From Kiritimatiellota bacterium (GTDB lineage Bacteria; Verrucomicrobiota; Kiritimatiellia; Kiritimatiellales; Tichowtungiaceae): 64,000 bases of DNA. Position 1 is the stretch's first letter, and every line of letters begins with the position of its first letter. Positions 49,763 through 60,349 of the stretch are shown one piece after another. Location: NCBI GenBank assembly GCA_014381785.1, contig JACNKZ010000055.1, forward strand, positions 36,937-100,936. The letters run 5' to 3'. Under the pieces are notes generated by a model that had not been told where the DNA came from, did no database searches, and worked only from the letters and a program-made list of their open reading frames with translations. The translations under genes were made by a program, and so were the position numbers.

Positions 49763-50542
49763 CTATACTTGGGGAAATCCACCGCTTTCCACGTCAGCCT
49801 TGTACGCGGCCAGCGCCTGTTCAATCTGCGGCTTCAGGTCGGCAAACTTTTTGACGAAGCTCGGGACATGCCCCTGCCCCATGCCGAGCACGTCGGTAAA
49901 GACCAGAATCTGCCCGTCACAGTGCGGGCCAGCACCAATTCCAATGGTTGGAATGGTCAGCGCGGCGGAAAGGGTCTTCGCCAGCTCTGCGGGCACACAT
50001 TCGAGCACAATCGCGAAGGCCCCGGCCTGCTCGAGCACCATGGCATCATCCATCAGATTGCGGGCGGCCTCTGCGGTTTTGCCCTGCGCCTTAAAGCCGC
50101 CGAACTCTTTCACGCTCTGCGGGGTCAACCCGATATGGCCCAGCACCGGGATTCCGTTGGACACCAGTTTTTCAACCAGCGGGCCGCGCAGCGCGCCGCC
50201 CTCGATCTTTACCGCATCGGCGCCGGCTTCTTTAATGAAGCGCCCGGCATTCTCAATCGCGTGCTCCACCGTGCCCTGATAGGACATAAACGGCATATCG
50301 GCCACAACAAGACCCTCGCTCACACCACGCGAAACAGCGGCCGTGTGGTGCACCATTTCATCCATAGTGATCGGAAGCGTGGTTTCGTAGCCCAGCACCG
50401 TCATGGCCAGCGAATCGCCGACCAGAATCAGCGGAATACCCGCTTGATCGGCATAGCGCGCCGACAAGGCGTCATACGCCGTCAGCGCAACAAGTTTCTG
50501 CTTCCCCTTCAGGGCTTTAAGTTTTGGAACGGTCCAGGCCAT
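49763..50542 (-). CDS. panB: 3-methyl-2-oxobutanoate hydroxymethyltransferase
   Basis: 259 residues, first enzyme of pantothenate synthesis (ketopantoate formation). LTAYDALSARYAD, VGDSLAMTVLGYETTLPITM, HIGLTPQSV and IPTIGIGAGPHCDGQILVF are all family hallmarks. ATG 50542 (MAWTVPKLK) is preferred over an upstream start. The TTCCAA palindrome at 49939 encodes the conserved IPTIGIG, so here it may be a chance or favoured codon choice. Confidence 0.97.
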   Translation of the reverse strand: MAWTVPKLKALKGKQKLVALTAYDALSARYADQAGIPLILVGDSLAMTVLGYETTLPITMDEMVHHTAAVSRGVSEGLVVADMPFMSYQGTVEHAIENAGRFIKEAGADAVKIEGGALRGPLVEKLVSNGIPVLGHIGLTPQSVKEFGGFKAQGKTAEAARNLMDDAMVLEQAGAFAIVLECVPAELAKTLSAALTIPTIGIGAGPHCDGQILVFTDVLGMGQGHVPSFVKKFADLKPQIEQALAAYKADVESGGFPQV

Positions 50543-50571
50543 AAATATTTCCAGTTCAAAGTTCAGAAAAG

Positions 50572-51075
50572 TTACCACTTTTCGGAGAAAAGCCGAACAT
50601 CATCATTTGCAGGCAGGCGTGCAAGAATATTCGCCACGGAACACGCTGATCCCGGCAGTACAAGGTCCGGACACACCTCCGCCAGCGGCTGAACCACAAA
50701 CCGCCGCTCCGCCCAGCGGGGATGCGGAATCTGCAGCAGATCGCTATCGACGATCTGCTCGCCGGAAAAAAGAATATCCACATCAATGGGGCGCGGGGCA
50801 TTGCGATCGTCGGTGCGTTCCCTCTTCAGCACGTCCTCCACGCATTTGATTTTCGGAAGCCACTCCTCCGCCGTGTAGGGGCTTTCAACCACCAGCACCG
50901 CATTGAGAAACTTCATCTGACGATACTCATCTTTCACGCCCACCGGCTCGGTTTCATAAATCGACGACTGATCAACAAACGTCACTTGCGAATCCAACAG
51001 CAAAAGCGTTTTAGCCTGCGTGAGCTGCCGCAACCGCATGCCCATATTCGATCCCAAAGAAAAACCGGTCTCCAT
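50572..51075 (-). CDS. folK: HPPK, folate biosynthesis pyrophosphokinase
   Basis: 167 residues from ATG 51075 (METGFSLGSNMG). FSLGSNMGMRLRQL is the entry motif and APRPIDVDILF the HPPK signature; IPHPRWAERRFVVQPL follows. It transfers pyrophosphate from ATP to hydroxymethyl-dihydropterin. A longer frame to 51198 lacks family residues. Ends 30 bases before panB starts. Confidence 0.95.
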   Translation of the reverse strand: METGFSLGSNMGMRLRQLTQAKTLLLLDSQVTFVDQSSIYETEPVGVKDEYRQMKFLNAVLVVESPYTAEEWLPKIKCVEDVLKRERTDDRNAPRPIDVDILFSGEQIVDSDLLQIPHPRWAERRFVVQPLAEVCPDLVLPGSACSVANILARLPANDDVRLFSEKW

Positions 51076-51139
51076 AAAATCCCTTTGGACTGCGGTGATA
51101 AAGCAAAGCGTATCACCGCCTTCAAAGCGGCGATACACC

Positions 51140-51976
51140 CTACTGGACGTTATCGCCGCACTCCATATTGTTATACTCCACTTCCCCTTTAAAAACATGC
51201 TCCGTCGGGCCGGTCAGCGTCACATTATTCACGCTATCCGCGGTCAGCTCGCCGTCGACCGTCAGCATATCTCCGCTACGGGTATGCACCAGCACCGGCA
51301 GCTTCGCCCAGCCGTTCTTCGCCGCCACCAGCGCGCAGGCGGTCACCCCGGTGCCGCACGCCAGCGTTTCCGCCTCCACGCCGCGCTCATAGGTGCGCAC
51401 CGTAATGTCTCCTTCCGGCTGAATCTGCATGAAATTCACATTGGTGCCTTCCGGCGCGAAATCGCGATGGCGGCGCACGACCGAACCGACCTCGACCACA
51501 TCCACATCCTGAACATTTCCGGTGCGCATCACCACATGTGGAACCCCGGTGTTCACAAAGCCGTAAGTCAGCGTCCGCCCCTCTGCGTCAAGCGACCCGT
51601 CGAGTTTCCAGCCCGACGGCGGCGTCATCCACAACCGCACACTCTGCTGCATCACCTCTGCGCGAATGATTCCGGCGGCGGTTTCAATCGCCATCGTTTT
51701 CCCGGTCACACCCAGCTCGCAGGCCAGCCGCGCGGCGCAGCGCGCGCCGTTGCCGCACATTTCCGCCGTGCCGCCGTCCGGATTGAAAAAGGTCATGCGG
51801 AAATCGGCGGTATCAGACGGTTCAATCAGAATGACGCCTTCCGCGCCGATCCCGGAATGCCGCGCCGCGATATGGGCGATAAACGTCCGGTCATCGACCG
51901 GAAAATCGCCGCACCGGTTGTCGAACAGAACAAAATCGTTCCGCGCACCGTGCATTTTCCAGAAATTGATTTTCAT
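51140..51976 (-). CDS. dapF: Diaminopimelate epimerase
   Basis: 278 residues. The two catalytic cysteines are in MCGNGARC and ACGTGVTA, and KMHGARNDFVLFDN is the N-terminal motif. It makes meso-diaminopimelate for lysine and peptidoglycan, consistent with a Gram-negative wall. It starts divergently from ligA with about 32 bases between the start codons. Confidence 0.97.
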   Translation of the reverse strand: MKINFWKMHGARNDFVLFDNRCGDFPVDDRTFIAHIAARHSGIGAEGVILIEPSDTADFRMTFFNPDGGTAEMCGNGARCAARLACELGVTGKTMAIETAAGIIRAEVMQQSVRLWMTPPSGWKLDGSLDAEGRTLTYGFVNTGVPHVVMRTGNVQDVDVVEVGSVVRRHRDFAPEGTNVNFMQIQPEGDITVRTYERGVEAETLACGTGVTACALVAAKNGWAKLPVLVHTRSGDMLTVDGELTADSVNNVTLTGPTEHVFKGEVEYNNMECGDNVQ

Positions 51977-52008
51977 AGAGTAGGTCCCGTGATAATTTGC
52001 GTCCCCTT

Positions 52009-54048
52009 ATGAGCGACCCATTAAACAGCACCGAAGCGCAGAAAGAAATAGCAAAACTGCGCGCCGAGATCGAGCGGCACAACCGGCTCTACTACATCGA
52101 GGCCGCGCCGGAGCTAACGGACCGCGAATTCGACCTGATGCTGCGCCGCCTGACCGACCTTGAAACGCAGTTCCCAGAGTTCGCAGACCCGAACTCCCCC
52201 ACTCAGCGCGTCGGCGGCGAACCGCTCAAAGGGTTTCAAAATGCGGCGCACGCCGTGCCGATGATGTCGCTCGACAACCTCTTCACCCAAGAGGAAGTCG
52301 ACGCCTATGCCGCTAAACACGAAGGCCCGTTTGTGCTGGAGCCAAAAATCGACGGCATCTCCATCTCCGTGCGCTACGAAAACGGCCAGTTTGTTCAAGC
52401 GCTCACCCGCGGCGACGGCGAACGCGGCGACAATGTCTCCGCCAACTTGAAGACCATCTCCAGCTTGCCGCTGCGCCTACAGTCTGATAATCCGCCCGCG
52501 GTGTTTGAAGTGCGCGGCGAGGTCTACATGACCCGCAGCGGCTTCGCCGCGCTCAACGAACAGCGTCAGGAGGCGGGACTCGAACCGTTCGCCAACCCGC
52601 GCAACGCCTGCGCCGGATCGATGAAACTGCTCGACCCGCGCGAAGTCGCCAAACGCCCGCTCGATATTCTTTTTTACGGAACCGGCCAGCTCGACGGGAT
52701 TGAGTTTTCCACCCACCGAGAACTGCTCGACACCCTGACGGCCTTCGGCTTCAAAACCGCCCCCTTCGCGCCGACCTGCGCGGACGGTTCCGACCTTTGG
52801 AAAAACATCGAACAGCTCGACCAAATGCGCGACGAGTTTGAATACGAAATCGACGGAGCCGTCATCAAAATCGACGACCGCTCCCGCTACGCCGGGCTCG
52901 GCGGCACCGCCAAATTCCCGCACTGGGCCACCGCCTACAAATACCCGCCCGAACAGGCCGAAACCACGCTGAAAGAAATCACCATCCAGATCGGACGCAC
53001 CGGCGTGCTGACGCCCGTCGCCGAGCTCGAACCCGTCCAGCTGGCCGGAACGGTCGTGAAGCGCGCCACCCTGCACAACGAGGACGAGATCCAGCGCAAG
53101 GACATCCGCATCGGCGACCGCGTGATCGTCGAAAAAGCCGGCGAAATTATTCCCGCCGTTGTGCGCGTCGTAAAAAAGAAACGCACCGGCATCGAGCAGC
53201 CCTTCAATATGATCGCCGCCTGCGAGGCGCTCGGCATCAACCCGGTCAAGATTGAAGGCGAAGTGGCCTGGCGCATCGACGACCTGCACCACCCCGCCAT
53301 GCTCAAGCGCTGGCTGACTCACTTTGCCTCGCGCAACGGAATGGATATCGATGGGCTTGGCGAATCGATTGTTGAGCTGCTCGTCGATGCGGAGCTCGTC
53401 AAAAGCCCCGCCGACCTCTACAGCCTGACAAAGCCGCAACTGCTCGGCCTCGAGGGCTTCAAAGAGAAGAAAGCGCAGAACCTGGTCGACGGCATCGAAG
53501 CCAGCAAAAGCCGCCCATTCGACCGCATCCTCTTCGCGCTCGGCATCCGCCACGTCGGCAGCGGCGCGGCGCGTATCCTCGCCAAGGAGTTTCCAAACAT
53601 TGGAAAACTGATGGAGGCGGACGTCCAGGCCTTGGAAAAAATCCGCGACATCGGTCCAATCGTTGGAAAAAGCATCGTCGATTTTTTCCAATGTTTGGAA
53701 AACCGCAAGCTGATCGAACGGTTGCAGGCGGCGGGCGTCAATTTTGAGCAGGCCGCCAAAGGCGGCAGCGACGAGCTGGCGGGCCTGACGTTTGTTTTGA
53801 CCGGCACCATGGAGAGCCTGAGCCGCGATGAAGCGGGCGACGAAATCCGCAAACGCGGCGGATCGGTTACATCGAGCGTTTCCAAAAACACGGACTATGT
53901 CGTCGCGGGTGAAAAGGCCGGCTCCAAGCTGGCCAAAGCCGAAGCCCTCGGCGTGAAGGTGCTCGACGAAGCCGCCTTTTTAAACCTGATAGGCTCGGCC
54001 GCTCAACCGCAGGGGAAATCGGGGCAACAGGAGCTTTTTTTAGGATAA
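52009..54048 (+). CDS. ligA: NAD-dependent DNA ligase with degenerate zinc finger
   Basis: 679 residues. The Ia domain is at the N-terminus, LEPKIDGISISV has the adenylated Lys (KxDG), and GEVYM and the OB fold follow. The Cys4 zinc finger that normally sits after the OB fold (CPxCG ... CxNxxCPAQ) reads AACEALG and RIDDLHHPAM, so at most one Cys remains. The HhH region (about 500-570) and a C-terminal BRCT domain (about 590-665) are present. Four palindromes at 53591, 53623, 53654 and 53686 lie in the HhH region, encoding FPNIGK, VQALEK, GPIVGK and FQCLEN. Start ATG 52009 gives the family-like N-terminus. Confidence 0.96.
   Translation: MSDPLNSTEAQKEIAKLRAEIERHNRLYYIEAAPELTDREFDLMLRRLTDLETQFPEFADPNSPTQRVGGEPLKGFQNAAHAVPMMSLDNLFTQEEVDAYAAKHEGPFVLEPKIDGISISVRYENGQFVQALTRGDGERGDNVSANLKTISSLPLRLQSDNPPAVFEVRGEVYMTRSGFAALNEQRQEAGLEPFANPRNACAGSMKLLDPREVAKRPLDILFYGTGQLDGIEFSTHRELLDTLTAFGFKTAPFAPTCADGSDLWKNIEQLDQMRDEFEYEIDGAVIKIDDRSRYAGLGGTAKFPHWATAYKYPPEQAETTLKEITIQIGRTGVLTPVAELEPVQLAGTVVKRATLHNEDEIQRKDIRIGDRVIVEKAGEIIPAVVRVVKKKRTGIEQPFNMIAACEALGINPVKIEGEVAWRIDDLHHPAMLKRWLTHFASRNGMDIDGLGESIVELLVDAELVKSPADLYSLTKPQLLGLEGFKEKKAQNLVDGIEASKSRPFDRILFALGIRHVGSGAARILAKEFPNIGKLMEADVQALEKIRDIGPIVGKSIVDFFQCLENRKLIERLQAAGVNFEQAAKGGSDELAGLTFVLTGTMESLSRDEAGDEIRKRGGSVTSSVSKNTDYVVAGEKAGSKLAKAEALGVKVLDEAAFLNLIGSAAQPQGKSGQQELFLG
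53591..53700. repeat. Four phased TTCCAA palindromes inside ligA
   Basis: Two perfect copies (53591, 53686) and two variants (53623, 53654) spaced 32, 31 and 32 bp, close to three helical turns each. The perfect pair is in opposite senses, 95 bp or nine turns apart. Confidence 0.85.
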
Positions 54049-54128
54049 AAGAATTTCTGTCCAACACATCCTGATTAGTGTTCAGTAGTGACGATTTGAG
54101 CAGCAAGCTGTTATCCGGAGACAATACA

Positions 54129-55049
54129 ATGATAGAAACATTTTCCGAATTCTGGAACATTTCAGAAACCGCAACCGAAAAGATTTTTTTCACATGCACC
54201 GCATTAACGTTCATTGTCCTCTTACGCCTGCTCACCGGCATGCTAGTGAACCGCAAGGTGAAAGACGATAAACGGCGCTACCACCTCCGCCGAAGCGTCA
54301 CTTATGTCTACACAGCCATTGTCCTGCTCGTAATCGGCTCGATCTGGTTCCAGGGCATCGCCTCGCTGAGCACATTCCTCGGTCTAGCCAGCGCCGGTCT
54401 GGCGGTTGCCTTGCACGACACGATTGCCAACATTGCCGGCTTCTTTTTTATCGAAGCGCGCAAGCCGTTCCGCGTCGGCGACCGAATCGAACTGGACCAT
54501 GTAAAAGGTGATGTAATCGATATCCGGCTGTTCGAGTTCAGTATTGTCGAGGTCGGCAACTGGGTGGATGCCGATCAGAGCACCGGCCGCATCGTGCACG
54601 TGCCCAACAGCATCGTAATGAGAATGCCGCTGTCGAATTACAACATTGGCTTTGAATATATCTGGAACGAAATTCCGGTGCTGATCACCTTTGAGAGCAA
54701 CTGGAAAAAGGCCAAGGCCCTGCTCTCGGCGATCGGGAAGAAAAACACAGAGCACCTCTCACAGGGGGCACAGGCGCAGATCCGCCGCGCGGCGCGCAAG
54801 TATCTGATCATCGCCGGCACGCTGACGCCGACCGTCTACACCACGGTCAAGGACAGCGGCGTGATGCTCACCATCCGCTACATCGTCGACCCGCGCCAGC
54901 GGCGCGGGACTGAACAGCAGATGTGGGAAGAAATTCTCGACACCTTCGCGGCCGAACCGGATATTGATCTGGCTTATAACACCACCCGCTTTTTTACTGC
55001 GCCGTCACATGCGGCGGAACCATCCCAACCCCTTCCCCCGTCTAATTGA
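54129..55049 (+). CDS. MscS-family mechanosensitive channel
   Basis: 306 residues. Three hydrophobic helices occupy the first 110 residues. The pore helix has GLASAGLAVALHDTIANIAG, and the following beta domain starts RKPFRVGDRIEL, both typical of MscS. CCGGAG stands eight bases before ATG 54129. The C-terminal 80 residues resemble the MscS alpha/beta domain. Its stop overlaps the start region of a second, shorter MscS-like gene. Confidence 0.88.
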   Translation: MIETFSEFWNISETATEKIFFTCTALTFIVLLRLLTGMLVNRKVKDDKRRYHLRRSVTYVYTAIVLLVIGSIWFQGIASLSTFLGLASAGLAVALHDTIANIAGFFFIEARKPFRVGDRIELDHVKGDVIDIRLFEFSIVEVGNWVDADQSTGRIVHVPNSIVMRMPLSNYNIGFEYIWNEIPVLITFESNWKKAKALLSAIGKKNTEHLSQGAQAQIRRAARKYLIIAGTLTPTVYTTVKDSGVMLTIRYIVDPRQRRGTEQQMWEEILDTFAAEPDIDLAYNTTRFFTAPSHAAEPSQPLPPSN

Positions 55050-55051
55050 TC

Positions 55052-55588
55052 ATGGATACGGTTCTAATAAAAAAACTAATCTTCTCGGCCGCCGTCTTCC
55101 TTGCGGTAAACGCGCTGTTTTATCTGCTGAAACTTTCCGCCCGCAAAACGCAACAGAAGTTCGGTATCCGCAAATCGCGTTATTTCGCGATCCGCCGGAT
55201 CATGACGATCGCATCGATGCTGATGACCACCGTTCTCCTGCTGTTGGTGTGGGAAATCAGCCTACACAATGTCTGGGTCTCACTGTCCGGCATTCTGGCG
55301 GTAACCGCCATTGCCTTTTTTGCGATATGGAGTCTGGTCGGCAATATTCTGGCCGGCATTATTCTTTACTTCACCTCCCCGTTTAAAATCGAAGATGTCA
55401 TTGAGGTGATGCCGGACGAAATCTGCGGCACGGTACTGGCCATCAACACCTTCTATACCGTCCTGCTGGATGAAGATGGTGGTTATATCAACATTCCGAA
55501 CTCCCTCTTTTTCCAGAAATACATCCGGGTTAAACGCGACCGGAAACATCGGCCCGACCTGGACAATCCGGGGAACAACGAGGATTGA
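55052..55588 (+). CDS. Short MscS-like channel protein
   Basis: 178 residues. It has three hydrophobic segments, then FAIWSLVGNILAGIILYFTSPFKIEDVIEV, like the pore and beta domain of MscS. It stops soon after INIPNSLFFQKYI, so it lacks the large C-terminal cage. ATG 55052 follows the upstream stop by two bases; a TTG at 55046 overlaps it. The pair is probably one transcript, and the two may form a mixed channel. The stretch from PFKI is split here to keep motif lengths short. Confidence 0.75.
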   Translation: MDTVLIKKLIFSAAVFLAVNALFYLLKLSARKTQQKFGIRKSRYFAIRRIMTIASMLMTTVLLLLVWEISLHNVWVSLSGILAVTAIAFFAIWSLVGNILAGIILYFTSPFKIEDVIEVMPDEICGTVLAINTFYTVLLDEDGGYINIPNSLFFQKYIRVKRDRKHRPDLDNPGNNED

Positions 55589-55698
55589 CCAAAAAAAGGC
55601 CGCCTCCACCCGTAGGTTCTGAAAAAAGAAATTCTATCCAACACGGTTTAATTCGTGTTAATTAATACAAATTCACAATTTCCAAAAAAGGCACACAG

Positions 55699-56610
55699 AT
55701 GGCAAAGAAAATCGGTTTAGGTCGCGGGCTCGACGCCCTGATTCAGGAAAAGAAGGTCACCGCACCCGTTGCGGAAGCTCCGGCGCCGGACGGCGAGGGC
55801 ATCACTAAGCTTTCGATTAAAAAGTTGAAAGCCAACCCGAACCAGCCGCGACACACCTTCCGCGACGAGGCCCTCAAGGAGCTCACCGCCTCCGTCAAAG
55901 AACACGGCATTCTGCAGCCCCTGCTCGTCCGCAAAAAAGAGAAGCACTTTGAAGTGATCGCTGGGGAGCGCCGTCTGCGCGCCGCCATCGCCGCCGACCT
56001 GCCCGAAGTGCCCGTCATCATTCTCGACATCGGCGACCGGGAAGCCCTCGAAATCGCCCTGATCGAAAACCTGCAGCGCGACGACCTCAACGTCATGGAA
56101 ACCGCCGAAGGCTACAAAGAACTGGCCGAAAAGTTCGACCTCACGCAGGAAAAAATTGCTAAGCGCGTCGGCAAAGCCCGCGCCTCGGTAGCCAATATGC
56201 TGCGCCTGCTTGAACTGCCCGACTCCATCAAAAAGTTTCTCGAAAACGGACAGCTCTCCGCCGGACACGGCAAAGTGCTGCTCGGCGTGGAAATCGATCA
56301 GGAAAAAGAGCTACTCGCCACCCGCATCATCCGCGAAAACCTCTCCGTGCGCGCGCTCGAAAAAATCGTCGAGAAAATGAAAGCGCCGCCGAAAAAGAAA
56401 CGCGCCGAGAAAAGCGATCTGCCGCTCGACTACGTCCGCCACCTCTCCGAAAAACTGCACCAGCACTTCGGAACAGCCGTTCACATCAAGAGCACCAAAA
56501 CGCTGACCAACGGCAAAAAGGTGAAGGGTTCCATCGAGATCAACTACTACAACAACGACGACCTCACCCGCGTCCTCGAAATCCTCGGCATCACATCCGA
56601 CGACCTGTAA
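55699..56610 (+). CDS. parB: Chromosome-partitioning protein ParB
   Basis: 303 residues. KIGLGRGLDALI opens the protein, PNQPRHTF and GERRLRAA form the ParB/Srx CTPase box, IENLQRDDLNVMETA and the HTH (TQEKIAKRVGKARASVANMLRLL) follow. It binds parS and loads condensin. No parA gene is next to it in this window, which is unusual; ParA must lie elsewhere. No parS site (TGTTTCACGTGAAACA) was noticed. Confidence 0.95.
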   Translation: MAKKIGLGRGLDALIQEKKVTAPVAEAPAPDGEGITKLSIKKLKANPNQPRHTFRDEALKELTASVKEHGILQPLLVRKKEKHFEVIAGERRLRAAIAADLPEVPVIILDIGDREALEIALIENLQRDDLNVMETAEGYKELAEKFDLTQEKIAKRVGKARASVANMLRLLELPDSIKKFLENGQLSAGHGKVLLGVEIDQEKELLATRIIRENLSVRALEKIVEKMKAPPKKKRAEKSDLPLDYVRHLSEKLHQHFGTAVHIKSTKTLTNGKKVKGSIEINYYNNDDLTRVLEILGITSDDL

Positions 56611-56660
56611 GCGGCAAAGCCGCTGTAAAAAATCGAAGGTCTGAATAAAGAAATCCGCAA

Positions 56661-57899
<1,239 letters not shown>

Positions 57900-57997
57900 G
57901 GAAACTTCGTTTCTATTATTCGTTACTTGTTATTGGGTCTTCGGAAGAACAGTAAAAACTGCTCCCCGAATTTCAAATATCCAATGTCAAATATCCA

Positions 57998-58597
57998 CTA
58001 CTGGGTTTTGGCGACCACTTCGTCGACGATGCCGTATTTGACGGCTTCGGCAGCGGACATAAAAAAGTCACGGTCGGTGTCTTTTTCGAGGGTTTTGACC
58101 GGCTGACCGGTGTGATACGCAAGAATCTCATTGAGCGTCTTCTTCATGCGAAGAATCTCTTTGGTCTGGATTTCAATATCCGTGGCCTGCCCCTGCGCGC
58201 CGCCGAGCGGCTGGTGAATCATGATCCGCGAGTTGGGCAGCGCGAAGCGTTTGCCTTTGGTGCCTGCGGCAAGCAGTACCGCGCCCATGCTGGCGGCCTG
58301 CCCCACGCAATAGGTGGTGATCGGGCATTTCAGGAACTGCATCGTGTCATAAATCGCCATGCCGGCGGTGACCACGCCGCCGGGCGAGTTGATGTAGATG
58401 CTAATGTCTTTGTCCGCATCCTCGCTCTGCAAAAACAGCAGCTGGGCAATTACCAGATTACTGACGACGTCATTGATCTCGGTGCCGAGAAAAATGATGC
58501 GCTCCTTGAGCAGGCGCGAGTAAATGTCATACGCGCGTTCGCCGCGTCCGGTTGTTTCAATCACTGTTGGGATAAGCATCTGTGCAGTTTCCTTCAT
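57998..58597 (-). CDS. clpP: ATP-dependent protease proteolytic subunit ClpP
   Basis: 199 residues. The catalytic Ser is in [11 protein letters not shown], His in MIHQPLGG, Asp in the helix after. [20 protein letters not shown] is the usual N-terminus. Ten to fourteen copies form the ClpP barrel with ClpX. It lies between tig and clpX. Confidence 0.98.
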   Translation of the reverse strand: MKETAQMLIPTVIETTGRGERAYDIYSRLLKERIIFLGTEINDVVSNLVIAQLLFLQSEDADKDISIYINSPGGVVTAGMAIYDTMQFLKCPITTYCVGQAASMGAVLLAAGTKGKRFALPNSRIMIHQPLGGAQGQATDIEIQTKEILRMKKTLNEILAYHTGQPVKTLEKDTDRDFFMSAAEAVKYGIVDEVVAKTQ

Positions 58598-58695
58598 TTC
58601 TAGACCCCGTTATTCGTTATGAGCTGTTCGTTATTGGGGAAAACCCGATTTTTGCCCGATTCTTCCGCAAATAACAAATGTCGAATACTCAATAT

Positions 58696-59991
58696 CTATT
58701 TGATCTTCGCATTTTCGATCAGGAATTCAACCGCTTTACCAAAGCGGATCTGGTCGGCCACATCATCCATGTGCCCCTCTTTTTCCAGTTCCTTGCGGAA
58801 TTCGGCGGAATCGCGCTGCTGTTGAATCGCCATTTTGGTGATTTCTTCAGAAATTTCCTCTGCACCGGCATTCAGAGATTCGGCGGCGGCGATGGCCATC
58901 ATGATGTAGCGCAGTTTGACCTGCTCATCGGCTTTCACCTGGGCTTCAGCCATCATGTCTGCGGACTGCGCGGAGACCTGTTCCTGGCTCATGCCCTGCA
59001 TCATGCGCTGGCGGGCCATATCGTACATCACGTTGCGGGTCTGCTGCTGAACCGCTGTTTCCGGCACTTCCAGCTTGGTTTTCTTCAGCAGGAATTCGCA
59101 GATGGCATCCTCTCGGCGGTGTTTTTCTTTCGCCTCGGCCGCATCGGTCAGGTGCTGGCGAATGTTTGTGCGCAGCTCCTCTTCGGACTCCACACGCAGT
59201 TTTTTCAGAAACTCTTCGTCGAGCTCCGGCAGCTTGCTTTCACGCAGGCCGGTCGCTTCCACTTTGAACTCGGCCTTCAGGCCGGACAGCTCTTTCACAA
59301 TGAACTCGGCGGGGAATTCAACGGTGATGTCCTTCTTGTCGCCGATTGAGGTGCCGATCAGCTTTTTGCCCATGCCCGGCAGGAAGGATTCGTCGTCGCA
59401 GGTGATCCAGTAGCCTTTGCCCTGGCCCATGCCGCGCGCTTCCGGAACTTTGGTTTCGAGCGGTTCGCCGTCGATGGTCGACTCGTAGGAAACCTGAACC
59501 ATATCCTTCTCTTTAGCGGGGCGCTCAGAAATATCTTCGAAGGTGGCATGCTGGCGAAGGATGCTCTCGATGGTCTCATCGACCTGTTTTTCGGTCACTT
59601 CAACCTTTTCAGCCTTGATCGGGATGCCCTGATATTTGGGCAATTTGAACTCCGGCTCCACATCCATCGTCACATCGAAGGATAGCGGCTTGCCTTCGGC
59701 CAGCTCCGGCTCGCTCACGTTGATGATCGACACCACCTTAACGCCCTCGGCTTCGATGGCTTCATGATAGAACTTCGGCACCAGACGATCCTTGAGATCG
59801 GCGGTCATTTCCTTGGCAAACTTCTTCTCCACCAGGTGCTTAGGCGCTTTACCCTTGCGGAAGCCTGGAATCGCCACGCCCCTGGCGTAAACCTTCAGCA
59901 ACTCGGTGCGCTCTTCGGTTACTGCCTCAGCGGGCACTTCAACCGTCATTGTTTTGCGGCAAACACCGGCATTCTTGAGTGAAACCTTCAT
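58696..59991 (-). CDS. tig: Trigger factor
   Basis: 431 residues. The ribosome-binding N-domain has PGFRKGKAP, the FKBP prolyl isomerase domain starts near KDMVQVSYES, and the C-terminal helical arms follow. It is the ribosome-bound chaperone. It is upstream of clpP in the same direction. The 3' end of the arms is AAIAAAESLNA. Confidence 0.96.
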   Translation of the reverse strand: MKVSLKNAGVCRKTMTVEVPAEAVTEERTELLKVYARGVAIPGFRKGKAPKHLVEKKFAKEMTADLKDRLVPKFYHEAIEAEGVKVVSIINVSEPELAEGKPLSFDVTMDVEPEFKLPKYQGIPIKAEKVEVTEKQVDETIESILRQHATFEDISERPAKEKDMVQVSYESTIDGEPLETKVPEARGMGQGKGYWITCDDESFLPGMGKKLIGTSIGDKKDITVEFPAEFIVKELSGLKAEFKVEATGLRESKLPELDEEFLKKLRVESEEELRTNIRQHLTDAAEAKEKHRREDAICEFLLKKTKLEVPETAVQQQTRNVMYDMARQRMMQGMSQEQVSAQSADMMAEAQVKADEQVKLRYIMMAIAAAESLNAGAEEISEEITKMAIQQQRDSAEFRKELEKEGHMDDVADQIRFGKAVEFLIENAKIK

Positions 59992-60349
59992 AAAATTCTC
60001 CTGTTCGGTTCAAAATCGAAAACGGCAGACCTTACGGCAGGCCCCTTACAAGGTCAATTTCCAAGGGGTGGAACTTTTTTTAGGTGCAGCTTTTTTAATC
60101 CCGATCGGTCGGGGCTCAGTTGAAAGCCCGATCCTTCGGGCCTGCTTCCACTCGAGACAAGTGTCGAGAGAGGCCGATGCTATTGCGACGGCAGTGACCG
60201 TTAGGGAACGGCAATGCCTGGAAAAATGAAAATCCTCAACAGGTGACTTTTCCAGCAGGCTACTGTATCGTGTTCTTTCTCATGTTCGCAGGTATGCGTA
60301 CCCGCACCTGCACAATAGATGAATTTATTTAACGAAGAGGATCAAACAA
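59992..60349. other. Intergenic region upstream of tig and of a small membrane protein gene
   Basis: 358 bases between divergent genes. It holds a palindrome variant (60059: TTCCAA-GGG-GTGGAA) and a GC hairpin (GCCCGA-TCCT-TCGGGC, about 60127-60142). I see no gene and no clear promoter. Confidence 0.4.

Noticed and set aside
49939-49953. Palindrome in panB as an inserted element
   Set aside because: It encodes the family-conserved IPTIGIG, so the peptide predates the motif; codon choice may still be favoured.
52477-53691. Frame of 404 residues opposite ligA
   Set aside because: Antisense of ligA, no motifs.
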